A stretch of DNA of 64,000 nucleotides from Alkaliphilus flagellatus. GTDB lineage: Bacteria > Bacillota > Clostridia > Peptostreptococcales > Natronincolaceae. This document shows, piece by piece, positions 36,786 to 46,800 of this stretch (positions are counted from its first letter, which is position 1; every line of letters starts with the position of its first letter). Made by a program: the position numbers and the translations under genes. The notes under the pieces are model-generated. The model was not told where the DNA came from. It saw nothing but the letters and a program-made list of their open reading frames with translations, and made no database searches. The stretch spans positions 248,001-312,000 of the forward strand of contig NZ_JAHLQK010000003.1 of assembly GCF_018919215.1 (NCBI RefSeq), read 5' to 3'.

Positions 36786-38624
36786 ATGAAGAAAAAAATG
36801 TTGGGGGCCTTGTTGTTCTCAATAGATGCGCTACTAATTAACCTAGCTTATATTGCGGCCTTTTACATACGTTTTGATGCGGATTTTACCGGTGTAAACG
36901 CTACTAAATATTTACCTGTATATTTTGAACACTTTATTACTTTTACATTGATAAAGTTAGCCATATTTTACATCTTTGGTATGTACAAAAACCTATGGCG
37001 CTATGCTAGTATAGAAGAGGTTTTTCAAATAGTTGGTACAGCCTTTGTTGCCAACACAGGAATTATTACATATATGGTACTTACTCAGCAAATGCTACCG
37101 AGAAGTATTTATTTGCTGGCTTTTATTTTAGATACAATTTTAATTGGTGGTGTAAGGCTTAGCGTTAGAGCTACCCGTAATATTAGAGATAACAATTTAT
37201 TTAGGAAGAAAGAATATAAAAGGGTGCTTATAATTGGTGCGGGACAGGCAGGAGCTTTGGTTATTAAGGAATTAAAAAATCATGATAATTTAAATAGCAA
37301 GCCTATAGGTGTAGTCGATGATGATGAAAGTAAATTAGGAGCTAGAATTAATGGTGTACCAGTTTTAGGCAATAGACATAATATTGGTAAAATAGTTGAA
37401 TCTAAAAATATAGATGAAATTATTATTGCTATTCCATCTGCTTCTAAAAAAGAAATTAGACAGGTTGTAGAAGAATGTAGTAAAACGAAATGTAAGTTAA
37501 AGATACTACCTGGTATTTATGAGCTTATTGACGGTCAGGTTAGTATTAAAAAGATTAGAGAGGTAGAAATAGAGGATTTATTAGGTAGGGAACCTGTTAA
37601 AGTAGACTTAGAAGAAATAAGTGGATATATCGGAGACAAGGTAGTTTTAGTTACTGGTGGGGGAGGCTCTATTGGGTCTGAACTTTGTCGCCAAATAGCT
37701 GGTTTTAAGCCTAGAAGGCTACTTATATTAGATATTTACGAGAATAATGCTTACGATATTCAAAATGAATTATTAAGAAAATATCCGAATTTACAGTTAG
37801 ATGTACTGATAGCATCTGTAAGGGATAGAGCTAGACTAGATGAAATATTTAAAATTTATATGCCTCAAGTAGTCTTCCATGCTGCTGCACACAAACATGT
37901 GCCACTGATGGAGAATAATCCACAGGAAGCGATTAAAAACAATGTTTTTGGTACTAAAAATGTGGCAGAATGTGCTCATGAATATGGCACTGAGAAGTTT
38001 GTTTTAATTTCTACAGATAAGGCAGTTAATCCAACTAATATTATGGGAGCTACTAAAAGAGTAGCCGAGATGATTATTCAATCGATGAATGTACAAAGCA
38101 AAACTGAATTTGTTGCTGTTAGATTTGGTAACGTATTAGGCAGTAATGGAAGTGTCATTCCTTTATTTAAAAAGCAAATAGCCCAAGGTGGACCTGTCAC
38201 TGTAACCCATCCTGAGGTTACTCGATATTTTATGACTATTCCTGAGGCTGTTCAGTTGGTAATAGAAGCTGGGGCTATGGCTAAAGGTGGAGAAATATTT
38301 GTATTGGATATGGGAGAACCTGTAAAGATAATTGATTTAGCTAAGAATCTAATACGACTTTCAGGATTTGAGCCTGATGTGGATATGGAAATAAAAGTTG
38401 TTGGCTTAAGACCAGGAGAAAAGTTGTATGAAGAGTTGTTAATGAACGAAGAGGGCTTAAGTGCGACTAAGAATGATAAAATTTTTGTTGGGAAACCTTT
38501 CTTTACAGATTTGAAATTATTAAGACGTGAATTAGAGATTCTATCCAGTATTTTAATAGAGGATAGTAATGAAATTAAAGAGTATATGGTTAAAATAGTA
38601 CCTACATATCATAAGACTAGTTAA
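36786..38624 (+). CDS. membrane-bound UDP-N-acetylhexosamine dehydratase (WbpM/CapD type)
   Basis: Enzyme of 612 residues. Four TM helices (~10-125), a CoA-binding-like Rossmann domain (VLIIGAGQAGALV near 147-158), and an extended SDR catalytic domain from ~285 (VTGGGGSIGSELCRQI). The catalytic set is Ser409 (LISTDKAVNP), Met420 and Lys424 (NIMGATKR): the SMK triad with Met in place of Tyr known from WbpM. It converts UDP-GlcNAc to the 4-keto-6-deoxy sugar, a substrate for the aminotransferase at 24373. It has its own promoter and terminator at the end of the exopolysaccharide locus. Confidence 0.93.
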   Translation: MKKKMLGALLFSIDALLINLAYIAAFYIRFDADFTGVNATKYLPVYFEHFITFTLIKLAIFYIFGMYKNLWRYASIEEVFQIVGTAFVANTGIITYMVLTQQMLPRSIYLLAFILDTILIGGVRLSVRATRNIRDNNLFRKKEYKRVLIIGAGQAGALVIKELKNHDNLNSKPIGVVDDDESKLGARINGVPVLGNRHNIGKIVESKNIDEIIIAIPSASKKEIRQVVEECSKTKCKLKILPGIYELIDGQVSIKKIREVEIEDLLGREPVKVDLEEISGYIGDKVVLVTGGGGSIGSELCRQIAGFKPRRLLILDIYENNAYDIQNELLRKYPNLQLDVLIASVRDRARLDEIFKIYMPQVVFHAAAHKHVPLMENNPQEAIKNNVFGTKNVAECAHEYGTEKFVLISTDKAVNPTNIMGATKRVAEMIIQSMNVQSKTEFVAVRFGNVLGSNGSVIPLFKKQIAQGGPVTVTHPEVTRYFMTIPEAVQLVIEAGAMAKGGEIFVLDMGEPVKIIDLAKNLIRLSGFEPDVDMEIKVVGLRPGEKLYEELLMNEEGLSATKNDKIFVGKPFFTDLKLLRRELEILSSILIEDSNEIKEYMVKIVPTYHKTS

Positions 38625-38635
38625 GGATATAATAT

Positions 38636-38681
38636 AACCAACGGACATTAGGGATATACCTATAGACCGTTGGTTTACTTA
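38636..38681 (+). terminator. terminator between the dehydratase and the convergent ComK-like gene
   Basis: AACCAACGG (38636-38644) pairs with CCGTTGGTT (38667-38675), with an inner TAGG/CCTA stem, followed by T-rich bases. It lies between convergent genes and could work in both directions. Confidence 0.7.
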
Positions 38682-38707
38682 TTATATAAGTGGCAAGTAT
38701 TTTAGAA

Positions 38708-39313
38708 TTATCCATTTTTCTCAACTAAAACATCTTTCAGCATATCTCTTAAGCTCTCTATCTCTCTAGATATTGCATTTATATCTCCTTTTGTTGCTGG
38801 ATAAAAATATGGAACAATTTCTTCCTCTACTATTAAATTATGCTTTTGTTGGCTGTTTTGTAGCTTTGCAGAAATTTCCCCCTGGTGATATCTTTTTTTA
38901 AGTGTTGTTATTGAGTTAAGACTCTCTATGTTATATCCATTTTTCATATAAATGATTGAATTTTTTCTATCTAATCTATCTATTTCATAGAAGTTAATAT
39001 AGCTAACTGAAGAATCTTTTTTAACTTTAGGTAGTCTAGTTTTTATAGAAATAAAAAGCATGTCTTTGTTTATAGGTAGTGGTATGTAGTATCTTGAGTT
39101 GAGTAGCTTTTGCTGCTTCTTCCTAAGCTCCTTTAAATCTATAGTATGATATTTTAAAATAGCCTGTAGAGTTGAATCTACAGATTGTTTTAGCAGCATT
39201 TCTCTACCATTTTGAAAAATCATTTTAGTGCAGTTTCCCATATTTTTTTCATAAACTGCTAGCATACAGGCAATCTTCTCTTGTTCTTTTAATATCTCAT
39301 TCAATCTTTTCAA
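38708..39313 (-). CDS. ComK-like or uncharacterised protein
   Basis: Cytoplasmic protein of 201 residues, not confidently recognised. The middle (~95-170) has the pattern IPLPINKDMLFISIKTRLPK, SYINFYEIDRL and SLNSITTLKKRYHQGE, which resembles the core of ComK, the competence transcription factor of Bacillus (a conserved TRP-like segment, then a beta-strand and an FE..-like helix). The N-terminal ~75 residues and C-terminal ~35 residues are helical with no clear match; the C-terminus looks like a short coiled coil (ISREIESLRDMLKDVL). Start TTG 39313 after GAGGTGAT. It is transcribed away from the IPT/SLH surface locus, so it could regulate that locus; this is inference. Confidence 0.55.
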   Translation of the reverse strand: MKRLNEILKEQEKIACMLAVYEKNMGNCTKMIFQNGREMLLKQSVDSTLQAILKYHTIDLKELRKKQQKLLNSRYYIPLPINKDMLFISIKTRLPKVKKDSSVSYINFYEIDRLDRKNSIIYMKNGYNIESLNSITTLKKRYHQGEISAKLQNSQQKHNLIVEEEIVPYFYPATKGDINAISREIESLRDMLKDVLVEKNG

Positions 39314-39357
39314 GTTATCACCTCTATTTAATTTTTTACCCCCTTCTATTTAATTTC

Positions 39358-39386
39358 ATTATATCATGTTTTAAGCATGAGGCAAA
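39358..39386 (-). promoter_or_regulatory. promoter of the ComK-like gene with dyad in spacer
   Basis: On the minus strand TTTGCC (39386-39381) and TATAAT (39363-39358) are 17 bases apart. The spacer is the dyad TCATG-N7-CATGA (39364-39380), a possible operator. Confidence 0.5.
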
Positions 39387-39441
39387 CATATGTTCTTGAA
39401 TTCTATAAAAAATATATTGATTGCAGGAAATACACCTATTT

Positions 39442-39448
39442 TGTCGAA
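39442..39448 (+). promoter_or_regulatory. candidate Spo0A (0A) box
   Basis: TGTCGAA in the context TTTTGTCGAAAT matches the Spo0A box consensus. It lies in the divergent region between the ComK-like gene and the surface locus. A 7-mer is weak evidence alone. Confidence 0.3.
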
Positions 39449-39500
39449 ATAATAAATATAATATGAAATATTACGAAAGTATTACAATATACATATCGCA

Positions 39501-39528
39501 TAAAGAAATTAACTTATTTTGCCGATAT
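39501..39528 (+). promoter_or_regulatory. sigma-D (flagellar-type) promoter of the IPT/SLH surface locus
   Basis: TAAA (39501-39504), 16 bases, GCCGATAT (39521-39528). The -10 is an exact match to the Bacillus sigma-D consensus and the spacing is in the accepted 14-16 range. It ends 63 bases before ATG 39592. Confidence 0.6.
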
Positions 39529-39591
39529 AAATATATAAAGACCATTTTTGATATAAGTTTTTTATTATAAATTTAAAGGGGACTATTGCGT

Positions 39592-40845
39592 ATGAGTTAT
39601 CACAACTATAAAACCAAATTAACAAGGACGATAGCCACATTAATGGCATCTATAGCTTTAGTAGGGGCTTCTGTACCAGTTGTTTTTGCAGAGGAAGTAC
39701 TTAACCCTCCTAAGGTTGTTAATATATTTCCAGAATCAAGAAATGAAAGCCAGTGGTTTAACGAGGAAACTCTTTACCATGATATACGGGATACACAAAC
39801 TAGAAATCGACTTTTCTTAAAGGTGTCATTTGATAATAAAGATAATAATCTTTCTTTCGATTATTTAACAGGCATTACTAAGTTAAGAGACTTTACAACT
39901 GTATATAGCGATAGTAGCAATGTTTCTATGGTGGATATAGAATTTTTAAATGATATAGATAGTATGGAATCGGATAAAAAAAGGGTATTTGTGGCGAGAT
40001 ATATTTTTAGAAAAGATAGTACCAACAAAAAAGCATATTTGTATATACCTATTAAACCTTTGATGTCTAATATGGGCTATAGTGTAACATTAGGACAGGG
40101 CATAGTATATACGGATAAGGAACAGGGAAATGATAGTTTAACCTGGAATTTTAATACCATGGCAATACCTTCTGTAGCAGAAAAGGATGTAGAAGTCCAA
40201 TCTGTAATAGAGGATTATGATGTAAATGAACCCATAATAATTACAGGTAAGTTTTTTTATAGTCCTACTGTAGAGGTTTATTTTAATAATGTAAGAGCAC
40301 ATCGAGTCAGAGTTAATGAAGATGATGAAGGTGAAGAATATTTAGAAGTATATCTACCTAGGGGAAGAAGCAAGCTAGACCCGGGCTTATATGATATTAC
40401 AGTGGAAAACAGCTATAACCATAGTAAATGGCTATATGGAACTTTAAGCGTAGTATCAGAGGCAGAGGGTAGGATGCCGGTAGAGGATAATAGCCTTGGA
40501 ACTACCACGACCTATGGAATAGTTAGCGGAGCTAGGAGAGCAGAAATCATAAGATTAGATCACTCAGAACCAGTTAGAGAACAGGCCTTGAGAAATCAGT
40601 TATCTCAATATAATCTTAAATCTCCAATTGTGGAGGTGGATGGTATAAGGTATAACGCACACACATTTCATATAGAAATCCCTATAGAACAGGGTGAGTA
40701 TAGGAACTATAAGGTTTTAAAATACGATGAACTTTCAAGAATATGGACTGAGGAAAAGCATTACGATATTAACAAAACAGATCAAAGGGCTATAGTAACA
40801 ACCCTTAGTCCAGGAACATTTGTAGTTGTTGAATCCCAGTATTAG
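39592..40845 (+). CDS. secreted IPT/TIG-like surface protein
   Basis: Exported protein of 417 residues. The signal peptide (~1-35) ends in VPVVFAEE. The mature protein is beta-rich: a ~170-residue N-terminal region (NPPKVVNIFPESRNESQWF), an IPT/TIG-like Ig domain at ~205-285 (EPIIITGKFFYSPTVEVYFN), and a C-terminal region (~310-417) of the kind that ends many clostridial surface proteins (YKVLKYDELSRIWTEE). No SLH, LPXTG or TM anchor is visible. ATG 39592 lies 9 bases after AAAGGGGA; TTG 39586 is too close to it. First gene of the surface locus, 18 bases before the giant IPT gene. Confidence 0.75.
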   Translation: MSYHNYKTKLTRTIATLMASIALVGASVPVVFAEEVLNPPKVVNIFPESRNESQWFNEETLYHDIRDTQTRNRLFLKVSFDNKDNNLSFDYLTGITKLRDFTTVYSDSSNVSMVDIEFLNDIDSMESDKKRVFVARYIFRKDSTNKKAYLYIPIKPLMSNMGYSVTLGQGIVYTDKEQGNDSLTWNFNTMAIPSVAEKDVEVQSVIEDYDVNEPIIITGKFFYSPTVEVYFNNVRAHRVRVNEDDEGEEYLEVYLPRGRSKLDPGLYDITVENSYNHSKWLYGTLSVVSEAEGRMPVEDNSLGTTTTYGIVSGARRAEIIRLDHSEPVREQALRNQLSQYNLKSPIVEVDGIRYNAHTFHIEIPIEQGEYRNYKVLKYDELSRIWTEEKHYDINKTDQRAIVTTLSPGTFVVVESQY

Positions 40846-40863
40846 ACAAGGAGAGGTGATAAT

Positions 40864-43800
40864 ATGAAGCAGTGGAAAAGATTTACGGGGATTTTTTTAA
40901 TAATAGCTATGCTTTTAGTAGAGAGCGTTACTATTGTAAGTGCAGCAGATATTGGAGGAGAATCCACAGTTACTAAAATAAAATATCAAGTAGTAAGGGA
41001 TGAAAACTATAATATTACTCAAGCCTTAGTAGAGTTTACTGGTGTAAACCTGTTAAATAAGGTTGTTCTTTTTTCAACTAATGAGGGAACTAAAGCTATG
41101 GGTAATAAGGTATTGCAGTATGAGAACTTTATACAATATAGTTTTACCGCTGAAGAGGTTAGAAGCTTTACTGGTGAGGTGCGTATAGGTACTGGTAGCT
41201 TTGACTTAGGTATTGGTAATTTTCCTACAATAGATTCTACTACAAAGATTATAAATACTAGTAATAATGATAATTTGATTATAAATGGACGAAATTTAGA
41301 TCAAATTGGTGATAGTGGCGACTATACTATACGTGGAGAGTATGGAAAGGCAGGACAGTTCAAAACTTTTCCTGCAGGCAGTGCTACTAAAATCGAGATA
41401 AATGGCGCTACTCCTCCAGGGGATAGAGGATTACAGAACATTCGTATTGTAAAGGAAAAAAAGTCTGGTGTAAGTCTAGATCCTGAGATTATAGTAGAAT
41501 ATAACTATAACAATGTGTTTAGTTTTATTAGTGATATTCCTATAAATAAGGATATAGAAATGTATCCAAATACAGGGGCAAGGGGAGATCAGTTTTATTT
41601 AAGGTCTTCAGAATTTACAAAGGCTTATGATGTGTACCTTTTTAAAAGCCTAGATGGTACAGAGGGATTTTCAAGTAAAAACAAAGCAGTGTTCAAAGGC
41701 TTTATACCTGTTTCCGCCACTAACGAGCAAGCTCTGTTAACTATGGAAGTACCTCAGGGAGTAGAATTAGGAAGTCATTATGTTGTTTTGGCAGAAACAA
41801 TAAACGGCCAAGTAGTGGCACAAAAGGTTATTGAAAAGTCAGGTGAACCTGTTAAATATACAGTAGTAGATGCTACTACTAGTCCACGTATAGATAATGT
41901 GTATCCAGGAAGAGGACCAGATATAGGTGGAACTCCAGTAGGTATAGAAGGGAGAAACTTACTTACATCTAGTATTAACCCGTCAGACTTAATAATTGAC
42001 TATGCTAATAAAACTATTGAATTATCAGGAGATAAGCAAATAGTAACTGTTGATTATGCTAGCGCTACATATCAGGGGGTACCTGCAACTGTTAAGCGTA
42101 GTATTAAAGTACAAATAGGAAATAAAGCTACTTTCCAAGAGACTGATACAAATATTCCAAGGGTAGAGATTGGTGCTAATGATAAACTCTATGTAATTAC
42201 ACCTAAGGTAGATGATGCTAATATTAGTCCAAATAAAGAAGTGTTATTAGAGATTACTACTATCGTTACAGAGACTTCAGGAAAAGAATATGTATTCCAA
42301 GAAAGAGCTGTATGGAATAAACATTTTGTGTTTGAGCCAAGTTCTCTAATACCAACTGTGGATAGTGTTACACCTTCTAAGGTTCAGCTTGTAGACGGTG
42401 GGTTAAAGGATGATACCTTGTTCTCTATAAAAGGTAAAAACTTTTTAGTTAATAGATATATTGATGGTGATGGTAAAACTATTGTTAACTATCCAAGTGT
42501 TTTAGTAAAAACAGCAAATGATGTAGATACAAATAATTATGAAATTATGATCAAAAAGCAAAATGATAAAGCTGTGGCATATTTTAGAGCTTTAGATGGT
42601 CAGTTAAAGGAGATAGAAGGAGCCGAAATAGTTGTACTAGACGATTCTGATAGATTAATAGATGGAACCGTTGGTAGGGAAGTAGGTACGAGGATTTTAG
42701 TAAGAATACCTAAGGACGTAGCTGCCAGTATAGGAACTAAAAATCTTCAAATTACAAATCCAACTAGAGAGTCAAATGAATTTGGTCAGTCTGGTATTAA
42801 AATTGATGCTTTAGAGTTTGTAGTAACTAATGATAGTCCAGAAATCGATGAAGTCGTTCCTAATATTGTTCCTGTAGAAGGTGGTCAGGAAATTCAAGTT
42901 AAGGGAAGTAACTTTTTAGAGGGTGTAAAGGTATTTATAGATGGTAAAGAAGTTACTGGGGTAAATAGAGAGATTGCTCCAGGGGGTAACAAGTTTATTC
43001 TAAAATTTAAAGCACCAAAGGGTAGAGAAGGAGTTACCCAGCTTTTAGTAATGAACCCTTCCGGTGGAATGGCTATGGCCGAGTTTATTTATGTAGAAAC
43101 TCTACAAAAAGACCCTAAGATTATTAGTTTTTCTCCTAACAAAGGTGGAAATGGAACTTTAGTTTATATTAAGGGTGATAACTTTTTAAAGCCAGATCCA
43201 ACTGCTAGAGATACTTCTGGTATTGGGATTTATAGACTTATAGGTACTAGAGTGTTATTAGATGGTAGAGATGTTAATGAGTATTATACTGAAGGAAATA
43301 ATATAACTTTACAATATTACACTTCTAAGGCAGGAAATTTACTTAAGGTAGTAGATGGTACTGTAAAACTAGCGGATTACTACAATAGTGTTATATTAAA
43401 GGATGCCGATAATAAATATTATACATTTGATATAGACACTGCCGATAGAATAATACTTACGGATGGTATGCAAAGTACATATAGGTTAACCAACCATAGA
43501 GATGGTGCATTTACTGCGATTAAAAATGGTGCAGAATATAAGATTGAAATTAAGCCTGGAACAGATACAGAACCAGATAGCCTTGTTATAACAAGAGGTG
43601 GAGAAGAGACTATATTGAATGTAATGACACCATATAAGGTGGAGGATGGGGAAATAACAGGAAATAGAGTAAGAGTAATAAGTCGTAACGAAATTACATT
43701 TGTTGTTCCACAGCTTGGTACAGAAAAGTGGTATGATCTTTCAGTACAAAACCCTGATACCAAAATAGATACTCGTACAGGGCAAAATGGTTTTTATTAT

Positions 43801-46800
43801 TTTAAGCAGCCTAAGAAAAACCCAACTATTATAGATGTAAATCCTCCCCAAGGTTCTTCTGATGGTGGCTATACAGTTATTATAAATGGATCTGATTTTG
43901 AAGATAATGGAATAGATAAAAGTCGTGTATTTGTAGGCGGAGTAGAGGTTCCTAAAACAGATTTAGTAGTAGGAACAGATAAAAATACTATTACTATTAC
44001 AAAGATGCCGGCATACCCTGGTGACTTAAAACAGGAAGTAGAAAATGGAAGAAAAACAGTACCTATTGTAATTGTAAATAGTGATGGTGGTAATGCTTAT
44101 TTAATGGAAGGCTTTACCTATGTTATTCCTACCAGTAATCCAAAGATAAATCGGATTGCACCTGATCAAGGCAATGCAGCTGGTGGGGAAGTTGTAAGGA
44201 TATTTGGTTCTGATTTTAGATTTTTTGAGCCTTATGAAGATGCTAATGGCAATGCAAAGTATGATAAGGGCGAAAAATTTGTAAATATTAATGGAGATAA
44301 AGATGCAGATGGAAATGATCTTTGGACTGATTTGGAAGGAAAAAATGTTGAGGATTTAACTGATGATGATAAAAAAATCCTTCCACGTGTTTATTTTGGA
44401 AAAGGTCAAGGTGAGATTATTGAATTTGCTGATGGGTATTTGGTAGTTAAAGTGCCTAAAGGAACCAAGGGAGCAGTAGATGTATTTGTAGTAAATAATG
44501 ATTTTGGCGTATCTAATAAGGTGAAGTTTACATATTTAGCTTCTAACCCTAAAATTGATAATATTATTCCTCCACAAGGTAAAAAGCAGGGTATGGACAA
44601 AATAGAAATAAACGGCTCTGGCTTTGCTAATAGTAAGATTGAAATATATAAAGAAGGAACTAAGGATAATGTTACTCAAAATGTATATTCGGTAGAAATG
44701 CCCTTAGTTCACTTTGGGGATATTGGTGATATTAAAACTGTAAATGGTGTAAAGGTTGCTAATATATCTAATAGACAAATACCTGTAGCCGATATTAGTG
44801 GTCTCGGTGGAGGTATTATAAATGGTAAAGCAAAGGTAACTATAGGTAACATTAATGTTAACTATGATGCTACAGCTGCCAGTAGACAGGTAACCCTCTC
44901 TATTAAGGAAGATGATAAAACCTTCCAGTTTGTAATTAATGGATATGATGATAGTGTTAAGTATGTGGATATTAGAAGTTTAAAAGATAGTGAAGGTAAT
45001 TCATATACTAATGGCTATGAGTTAATAAGACTTGAGGTAGATTCTTTAGAGAGAAAGCTGATTGTTGAGAGGGGATATGCTCCTTATCACGAAAAAATGA
45101 CTTCTAATGATAGACAAATAAGTCTTTATACTCCTTCTCATTACGCTATAGGTACTGTGCCCGTAACTGTTATTAACCCAGATGGAGGAACAGCTACAGG
45201 TAAATTTGAATATAAGAACCCTGATAGTAAACCAAGGATCACTAACCTTACTAAAGAAGGAGATCTTCCAACTAAGGAAACTATAAATGGTAAGGAAGTA
45301 TTAGTGCTTCGTATGACATATAAGGGTGGAAATACTGTAAGTGTTATAGGTGAAGATTTTAGAGAAGGTGCAGAAATATTTATATCAGATATTGCCCATA
45401 TCACTAAAGACTCTAAAAATGATTTAACATATAATCTGCCTAATAGATTAACCTTTGTAATGCCAAATGTAGGGGAAAATGCATTAGGTAAATTACATAA
45501 AGTAGTTGTAAGTAACGAAGATGGCGCATCTGCTTCATCGGATGAAAATAATCCACCAATTTATATTTTATTTGTCAAGGGTGAAACAGCGCCAGCTATA
45601 GAGAAGATTACTCCAGATGCGGGACCAGCGACTGGTGGTACTACGGTTAAAATTGAAGGTAAGGATTTCAGAGAAAAGATTGAAGGATTTAGTGGAAAGC
45701 TTACTGTTTATTTTGGAGATAAGAAGGTACCAGATAACAATGTAAGGTTTATAGATACAAGAACTATTTCCGTAATTGTACCTCCAGGTATACCTGGTAC
45801 TGTAGAAGTGAAGGTAGAAAATCCAGATGGAGAGCTATCAAACCCAAATGGAACCTACACTTATCTAAGTAATCCTAAAATAACAGCAGTGGTAGATCCA
45901 CTAGACCCTAGTGAAAGGGCACCTATTTCTGTAATATCTGTATTAGGTGGACAGGAGATTAAGCTAAAGGGTGCAGGATTTATGGAAGGAGCTAAAGTAT
46001 ATTTTGCTCCAAAGATAACACCAGCAAAGGAAAGCGAATTAGGTAACGCAAACATTATATATATAGACGGTAAGCCGTATATATTAGAAGAAGGTACAGA
46101 AGGCACAGAATACAAGTGGATAAATAGTGAAACTGTTACTATAAAAACTCCACAAGGAAAAACAGACAGCTTTGGTGTAATTGTAGTTAATCCAGATAAG
46201 GGTGCCAGTCCAATTTATACTAATCTTACTTATGGACTGCCAGAGATTGCAGCACCTTCAGGTGTAGTGGCAGAACTGGTTTATGATAGATTTATTAGAG
46301 TACATTGGAATGCGGTAACAGGAGCAACTGAGTATGAGATTTTTGTTGTAATAGATGATAAAAATACAGAACTGATAGGATCTACAGAGCTTACTTCCTT
46401 TGCATATAACGATCTTGAGCCGAGAACCAGATATCGCTTTATTGTAAAGGCTGTAGGAGACTTTGGTTCTTCTAAACCTTCTATGGAAAGTAACACTGTA
46501 AGGACTGGTTCTGAAGTAGGACCTCCAGACGAAGATGGAGGCTTAGCAGAAAATACTACTATGTCTAAAACAGGAAACACTGCTGATGTTGTAATTGGTA
46601 CAAAGGATAGAAGCAGAGGTACTATAGTAATAGATTTAACTAGAGGTGCTTTAGCAGGTAGTAAGGAGCTAGTTGTTTCTATTCCAGCTAGTGTAGTAGT
46701 GGATAATGACAGTAGAAATATTCAAGTAATAGGCAAAGATTTTTCACTTCAGCTTCAAACTGCAGTATTTAATGTTGCAAATGTTAGGGACAATAGAAAC

